Shown here piece after piece: positions 57,766-64,000 of a DNA stretch of 64,000 bases (positions are counted from its first letter, which is position 1; every line of letters begins with the position of its first letter). Origin of the DNA: Elymus sibiricus (Eukaryota; Streptophyta; Magnoliopsida; Poales; Poaceae); NCBI GenBank assembly GCA_039707655.1, contig CM077666.1, forward strand, positions 238,296,166-238,360,165. The letters run 5' to 3'. The position numbers and the translations under genes are program-made. Under the pieces are notes generated by a model, which saw only the letters and a program-made list of their open reading frames with translations, searched no databases and was not told where the DNA came from.

Positions 57766-58223
57766 GAGGGGCAGGGCTAGCACACGGGATACATCAAGAT
57801 TTCCCCAAGCCGTGTGCGGCAACCCTAGCCCTCTAGTTCCTCCGTCATAATCTCCGTAGTGCTTGGCGAAGCCCTGCAGAGATTGTTCCTCACCACCATC
57901 ACCACGCCGTCGTGCTGCTGGAACTCAACCACTACTTCACCATCGCTCGCTGGATCGAGGAGGTGAAGGCGTCATCAAGCCGTACGTGTGTTGAACGCGG
58001 AGGTGCCGTCCGTTCGGCGCTAGTTCGTGATCGGATCGAGGGACGACTTGCGATTTGGATCGCGGAGACGTTCGACTACATCAACCGCGTTTCTTAAACG
58101 CTTCCGCTTAGCGATCTACAAGGGTATGTAGATTCACTCTCCCTCTCGTAGATGCTCATCACCATGGATAGATCTTATGTGTGCGTAGGAAAATTTTTGT
58201 TTCCCATGCAACGTTCCCCAACA

Positions 58224-59503
58224 GTGGCATCATGAGCCAGGTCTATGCGTAGATGAGATCTCGAGTAGAACACAAACGAGTTGTGGGCGTGGGTGTATAC
58301 ATATTGCTTGCCGTTACTAGTTGATATTTGATTCGGCGGTACTGTGAGATGAAGCGGCCCGGACCGACATTACGCGTACACTTACGCGAGACAGGTTCCT
58401 TCAACTAACATGTAACTTCGTTGCATAAAGATGGCTAGCGGGTGTCTGTCTCTCTCACTTTAGTTGAATCGATTTCAATGAAGAGGGTTCTTTTAGAAGA
58501 TCAAAAAGCAATCACTACACCACGTTGTGGTTTTGCGTAGGTAAGAACGGTTCTTGCAAACCCGTAGCAGCCACGTAAAATTTGCAACAACAATTAGAGG
58601 ACGTCTAACTTGTTTTTGCAGGGTATGTTGTGATGTGATATGGCCAATTACATGATGAGATATATGTGATGTATGAGATGATCATGTGTTGTATAGAATA
58701 TCACGACTTGCATGTCGATGAATACGACAACTGGCAGGAGCCATAGAGTTGTCTTTAATTATTGTATGACCTGCGTGTCAATCATTAAGCGCTATGTAAT
58801 GCTTTACTTTATCGCTAAACGTTAGCAATAGTCGTGGAAGCAACAGCCGGCGCGACAACCTTATGGCGACACGTTGATGGAGATCAAGATGATGGAGATC
58901 ATGGTGTCATGCCGGTGACGATGGAGATCATGCCGGTGCTTTGGAGATGGAGATCAAAAGCACAAGTTCATGGCCATATCATGTCACTTATGATTTGCAT
59001 GTGATGTTAATCTTTTTATGCATCTTATTTTGCTTAGGACGACGGTAGCATTATAAGGTGATCCCTCACTTAAATTTCAAGATAAATTGTGTTCTCCCCA
59101 AGTGTGCACCGTTGCGAAAGTTCGTCGTTTCGAGACACGCCGTGATGATCGGGTGTGATAGACTCTACGTTCGCATACAACGGGTGCAAGCCATGTTGCA
59201 CGTGCGGAACACTCGGGTTAAACTTGACGAGCCTAGCATGTACAGACATGGCCTCGGAACACAAGAGACCGAAAGGTCGAACATGAGTCATATAGTAGAT
59301 ATGATCAACATGAAGATGTTCACCATTGAAACCACCTCAACTCACGTGATGATCGGACTTCAGTTGGTGGATTTGGATCATGTTACACTCGAATGACCGG
59401 AGGGATGTCAATTTGAGTGGGAGTTTTTTTAAATATGATTAACCAAAACTCATTATCTAGAACAATAGTCTAAGTTGTCTTTGCTATATTTATGTTGTAG
59501 ATC
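58224..59503 (+). other. Copia primer region and long untranslated leader
   Basis: TGGCATCATGAGCC (58225-58238) resembles the initiator tRNA-Met primer site. The rest is a noncoding leader of about 1.3 kb, as usual in BARE-1 types, with repeated GATGGAGATCA motifs at 58,876-58,955. Confidence 0.75.
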
Positions 59504-62500
59504 ATGGCTCGCGCAGTAGCACCCCTGAATTTTAATGCGTTCCTAGAGAAAACTAAGTTGAAAGATGATGGAAGTAACTTTGTGGACTGGGCCCGTAATC
59601 TAAGGATTATCCTTACGGCTTCCCAGAAGGCTTATGTCCTTGATGCACCGCTTGGTGATCCACCCGCTCCAGTTGAGTCTCTAGACGTTGTGAACGCCTG
59701 GCAGGCTCGTTCTGATGATTACTCAATAGTTCAATGTGCAATGTTGTACGGCTTAGAACCGGGACTTCAAAGACGTTTTGAACGTCATGGAGCATATGAG
59801 ATGTTCCAGGAATTGAAGTTTATCTTTCAGAAGAATGCCCGGATCGAGAGATATGAGATCTCCGATAAGTTCTATGCTTGCAAGATGGAGGAGAACGGGT
59901 CTATCAGTGATCACGTGCTCAGAATGTCTGGGTACTCTACCCGTCTGGCTGAATTAGGGATGCCCCTTCCGCCAGAGGCTATCACTGACAGAGTTCTTCA
60001 ATCATTGCCACCTAGCTACAAGAGCTTCGTGTTGAACTATAACATGCACGGGATGAACAAGTCAGTTGCCGAGCTGTTTGCGATGCTGAAAGCCGCTGAG
60101 TCTGAAATTCAGAAGGAGCATCAAGTGTTGATGGTCAATAAAACCACTAGTTTCAAGAAAAATGGCAAGGGTAAGAAGGGTAACTCCAAGCAGAGTGGCA
60201 AAGCAGTTGCTCCTCTCGTGAAGAAACCCAAGGCTGGACCCAAACCAGAAACTGTGTGTTTTCATTGCAAGGGAACTGGACACTGGAAGCGGAATTGCCC
60301 CAAGTATTTGGCTGACAAGAAGGCGGCCAACAACAAACAAGGTATATATGATATACATGTTATTGATGTGTACCTTACCAACTCTCGTTGTAGTGCCTGG
60401 GTATTTGATACCGGTGCGGTTGCTCATATTTGCAACTCAAAACAGGAACTGCGGAATAGACGGAGGCTGGCAAAGGACGAAGTGACGATGCGCGTGGGAA
60501 ATGGTTCCAAGGTTGATGTGATCGCCGTCGGCACGCTCGCTCTTCGATTACCATCGGGATTAGTGATGAACCTAAATAAGTGTTATTTGGTGCCTGCGTT
60601 AAGCATGAACATTATATCTGGATCTTGTTTATTGCGAGACGGTTACTCATTTAAATCAGAGAATAATGGTTATTCTATTTATATGAGTAATATCTTTTAT
60701 GGTCATGCACCCGATGTGAGGGGTTTATTCTTATTGAATCTCGATAGTAATGATACACATGTTCATAACATTGATGCCAAAAGATGTAGAATTGATAATG
60801 ATAATACCACTTTCTTGTGGCACTGCCGTGTAGGTCATATTGGCGTAAAACGCATGAGGAAGCTCCATGCTGATGGACTTTTGGAGTCACTTGATTTTGA
60901 ATCACTTGACACATGTGAGCCATGCCTCATGGGCAAGATGACTAAAACGCCGTTCTCTGGAACAATGGAACGGGCAAGTGACTTATTGGAAATCATACAG
61001 AAAAGATGTGTGTGGTCCGATGAGTATTGAGGCGCGCGGTGGTTATCGTTACTTTCTCACCTTCACTGATGACTTAAGTAGATATGGGTATATTTACTTA
61101 ATGAAACATAAGTCTGAAACATTTGAAAAGTTCAAACAATTTCAGAGTGAAGTTGAGAATCATCGTAACAAGAAGATTAAATTCCTACGATCTGATCGAG
61201 GAGGAGAATATCTGAGTTATGAGTTTGGCAGTCACTTAAGACAGTGTGGAATTGTTTCACAATTAACACCGCCTGGAACACCACAGCGTAATGGTGTGTC
61301 CGAACGTCGTAATCGAACCTTATTGGATATGGTGCGATCTATGATGTCTCTTGCCGATTTGCCACTATCGTTTTGGGGTTATGCATTAGAGACAGCTGCA
61401 TTCACTTTAAATAGGGCACCATCGAAATCCGTTGAGACGACGCCATATGAACTTTGGTTTGGCAAAAAGCCAAAGCTGTCGTTTCTTAAAGTTTGGGGAT
61501 GTGATGCTTATGTCAAAAAGCTTCAGCCTGAAAAGCTGGAACCCAAAGCGGAGAAATGCGTCTTCATAGGATACCCAAAAGAGACAGTTGGGTATACCTT
61601 CTACCTCAGATCCGAAGGCAAAGTGTTTGTCGCTAAAAACGGAACATTTCTTGAGAAAGAGTTTCTCTCGAAAGAATTGAGTGGGAGGAAGATAGAACTT
61701 GATGAGGTTGTTGAACCTTTACTTCAACCTGAGAGTAGCGCAGCGCAGAAAGGTGTTTCTGTGGAGCCTACATTAGCTGAAGAGGAAGTTAATGATGATG
61801 ATCATGAAGCTTTGGATCAAGTTGCTATCGAACCTCGTAGGTCGACAAGGACGCGTACTGCTCCCGAGTGGTACGGCAACCCTGTCTTAGAGGTCATGTT
61901 GTTAGACAACGATGAACCTATGAGCTATGGAGAAGCGATGATGGGCCCGGATTCCGAGAAGTGGTTAGAGGCCATGAAATCCGAGATGGGATCCATGTAT
62001 GAAAACAAAGTATGGACTTTGGAAGTATTACCTGAAGGGCGTAAGGCCATTCAGAACAAATGGATCTTTAAGAGGAAGACGGACGCGGACGGTAATGTCA
62101 CCGTCTATAAAGCTCGACTTGTGGCAAAGGGTTTTTCACAAGTTCAAGGAGTTGACTACGATGAGACCTTCTCACCCGTAGCGATGCTTAAGTCCGTCAG
62201 AATCATGTTAGCAATAGCTGCCTTTTTCGATTATGAAATTTGGCAGATGGATGTCAAAACAGCGTTCCTTAACGGTTACCTTAAGGAAGAGTTGTATATG
62301 ATGCAACCAGAAGGTTTTGTCGATCCAGAGAATGCTGACAAAGTTTGCAAACTCCAGCGATCCATTTATGGACTGGTGCAAGCATCTCGGAGTTGGAATC
62401 TTCGTTTTGATGAGGTGATCAAAGCGTTCGAGTTTATACAAGTTTACGGAGAAGCTTGTATTTACAAGAAAGTGAGTGGGAGCTCTATAGCGTTTCTAAT

Positions 62501-63488
62501 ATTATATGTGGATGACATATTACTGATTGGAAACAATATAGAAATGCTGGAAAGCGTAAAGGAATATTTGAACAAGAATTTTTCAATGAAGGACCTAGGA
62601 GAAGCTGCTTTCATATTAGGCATCAAGATCTATAGAGATAGATCGAGACGCTTAATAGGACTTTCACAAAACACATACCTTGATAAGATTTTGAAGAAGT
62701 TCAAAATGGATCAGTCCAAGAAGGGGTTCTTGCCTGTTTTGCAAGGTGTGAAGTTGAGTAAGACTCAATGCCCAGTGACTGCAGAAGATAGAGAAAAGAT
62801 GAGTGTCATCCCCTATGCTTCGGCCATAGGCTCTATCATGTATGCAATGCTGTGCACAAGACCCGATGTCAGCCTTGCCATAAGTATGGTCGGAAGGTTT
62901 CAAAGTGATCCAGGAATGGAACACTGGACGGCGGTCAAGAATATCCTGAAGTACCTGAAAAGGACTAAGGACATGTTTCTCGTTTATGGAGGTGATCAAG
63001 AGCTCGTTGTAAAGGGTTACGTCGATGCAAGCTTTGACACTGATCCGGATGACTCTAAGTCTCAAACCGGATACGTATTTATTCTTAATGGGGGTGCGGT
63101 TAGCTGGTGCAGTTCCAAGCAAAGCGTGGTAGCAGATTCTACATGCGAAGCGGAGTACATCGCTGCCTCGGAGGCAGCGAAGGAAGGTGTCTGGATGAAG
63201 GAGTTCATGACAGATCTTGGAGTAGTGCCTAGTGCGCTTAACCCAATGACTCTGTTTTGTGATAATACTGGTGCCATTGCTCTAGCCAAGGAACCAAGAT
63301 TTCACAAGAGGACCAGACACATAAAGCGACGCTTCAATTCCATCCGTGATTACATCAAGGAGGACGACATAAATATTTGCAAAGTACACACGGATCTAAA
63401 TGTTGCAGATCCGATGACTAAACCTCTTCCAAGGGCTAAACATGAACAACACCAGAACTGCATGGGTGTTCGATTCATTACAATGTAA
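59504..63488 (+). pseudogene. Copia gag-pol polyprotein with one frameshift
   Basis: ATG 59504 opens gag (residues 1 to about 230), with a CCHC zinc knuckle (CFHCKGTGHWKRNCP) at about 252-266, aspartic protease DTGA at about 302 and a gag-pre-integrase zinc motif (HCRVGHIGVKRM..CEPCLMGK). Near 60,994-61,008 (ATACAGAAAAGATG) the frame changes; the first frame ends at 61030 and the second carries on to TAA/stop at 63486-63488. It encodes the integrase core (LRSDRGGEYLS, NGVSERRNRTLLD), reverse transcriptase with YVDD at 62505-62516, and RNase H (GYVDASFDTD, CEAEYIAASEAAKE, FCDNTGAIALAK). All domains are otherwise full length. A programmed shift is not expected in this family, which uses a single frame, so I read it as a mutation or sequencing error. 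Confidence 0.9.
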
Positions 63489-63526
63489 ATCACATAGTGA
63501 TGTGAACTAGATTATTGACTCTAGTG

Positions 63527-63538
63527 CAAGTGGGAGAC
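63527..63538 (+). other. Copia polypurine tract
   Basis: CAAGTGGGAGAC directly before the 3' LTR, the plus-strand primer site. Confidence 0.8.
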
Positions 63539-64000
63539 TGTTGGAAATATGCCCTAGAGGCAATAATAAATTGGTTATTATTATATTTCCTTGTTCATGA
63601 TAATCGTTTATTATCCATGCTATAATTGTATTGATTGGAAACTCAAATACATGTGTGGGTACATAGACAACACTGTGTCCCTAGTAAGCCTCTAGTTGAC
63701 TAGCTCGTTGATCAAAGATGGTTAAGGTTTCCTAGCCATTGACATGAGATGTCATTTGATGACGGGATCACATCATTAGGAGAATGATGTGATGGACAAG
63801 ACCCAAACTAAGAACGTAGCACTTGATCGTGTCAGTTTATTGCTATTGTTTTCTGCATGTCAAGTATCTGTTCCTTTGACCATGAGATCATGCAACTCAC
63901 TGACACCGGAGGAATACCTTGTGTGTATCAAACGTCGCAACGTAACTGGGTGACTATAAAGGTGCTCTACAGGTATCTCCGAGGGTGTCTGTTGGGTTGG
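63539..64000 (+). repeat. Copia 3' LTR, first 462 bp
   Basis: Identical by eye to 56368-56829 with no gap (constant offset 7,171). The rest lies beyond the window. Confidence 0.95.

Larger units (their letters stand above)
56368..58223 (+). repeat. Copia 5' LTR (1,856 bp)
   Basis: TGTTGG..CCCAACA ends, with the primer-site-like TGGCATCATGAGCC just after it (58225). It contains the palindromic array at 57512-57630 and the TATA box at 57758. Confidence 0.92.
56368..64000 (+). mobile_element. Angela/BARE-1-type Copia element (3' LTR runs off the window)
   Basis: The 5' LTR starts TGTTGGAAATATGCCC, the well-known start of the wheat Angela / barley BARE-1 group. The order is LTR, primer site, long leader, gag-protease-integrase-RT-RNase H, polypurine tract, 3' LTR. 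It sits in Gypsy-B RT; the last five host bases are AACAC (56363-56367), which should recur after the 3' LTR. Confidence 0.93.

Noticed and set aside
60978..61030. Programmed ribosomal frameshift between gag and pol of the Copia element
   Set aside because: BARE-1/Angela elements encode one continuous polyprotein, and the shift falls between two integrase motifs rather than at a gag/pol border.

Overview
The window is nuclear DNA of a large grass genome, almost certainly a Triticeae species (wheat, Aegilops or barley group). It contains a BARE-1/Angela-type Copia element, an Athila-type Gypsy element, several other Gypsy elements and two CACTA DNA transposons, nested inside one another. No ordinary, intact host gene is visible. 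Genes have introns and there are no bacterial-style operons.

Layout. (1) 1-18,657: the right-hand part of a very large CACTA (En/Spm) transposon. From the left it holds the 3' part of a broken F-box/FBD gene, a broken 3'-5' exonuclease-like gene, an 84-bp tandem repeat, an 11-kb higher-order tandem array in which seven 1.52-kb units each carry two short symmetric exons, the last exons of the transposon's own Ptta/En/Spm-type gene, a GGCC-rich subterminal repeat field and the right terminus. The terminus lies inside a Gypsy integrase and shows a CAA flank. (2) 18,658-29,750: the 3' half of that Gypsy element (Gypsy-A, plus strand): integrase tail, then a long multi-exon antisense gene, then an LTR split by a 4.2-kb solo LTR with target duplication CCTGT. 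(3) 29,751-30,570: 3' tail and LTR of another Gypsy element (Gypsy-C). (4) 30,571-48,630: a decayed antisense Gypsy (Gypsy-D), split by a 4.0-kb solo LTR (duplication CAGAC) and by an Athila-like element (38,540-48,151, duplication TGGCA). The Athila element is internally deleted, and its 3' LTR is split by a 3.7-kb CACTA element (43,248-46,946, duplication CAC) carrying a spliceable B3-like gene and a long hairpin. (5) 48,631-49,744: two LTR fragments. (6) 49,745-56,367: an antisense Gypsy (Gypsy-B) with broken pol and, between pol and its 3' LTR, a plus-strand B3-type gene with its own TATA box. (7) 56,368-64,000: a young Angela/BARE-1-type Copia element whose two LTRs are identical over all 462 bp that can be compared, although its polyprotein carries a frameshift.

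Two themes stand out. One is exon multiplication on a higher-order scale inside a transposon gene (4,499-15,096). All fourteen exons keep exact lengths (177 or 147 bp) and phase 0 at both ends, and they are separated by introns of about 600 bp. The other is accessory genes carried by transposable elements: an antisense coiled-coil gene in Gypsy-A, a B3-type gene in Gypsy-B, an uninterrupted four-exon B3-like gene in the small CACTA, and probably the F-box and exonuclease genes in the large CACTA. All family calls come from reading the sequence. No database search was run.
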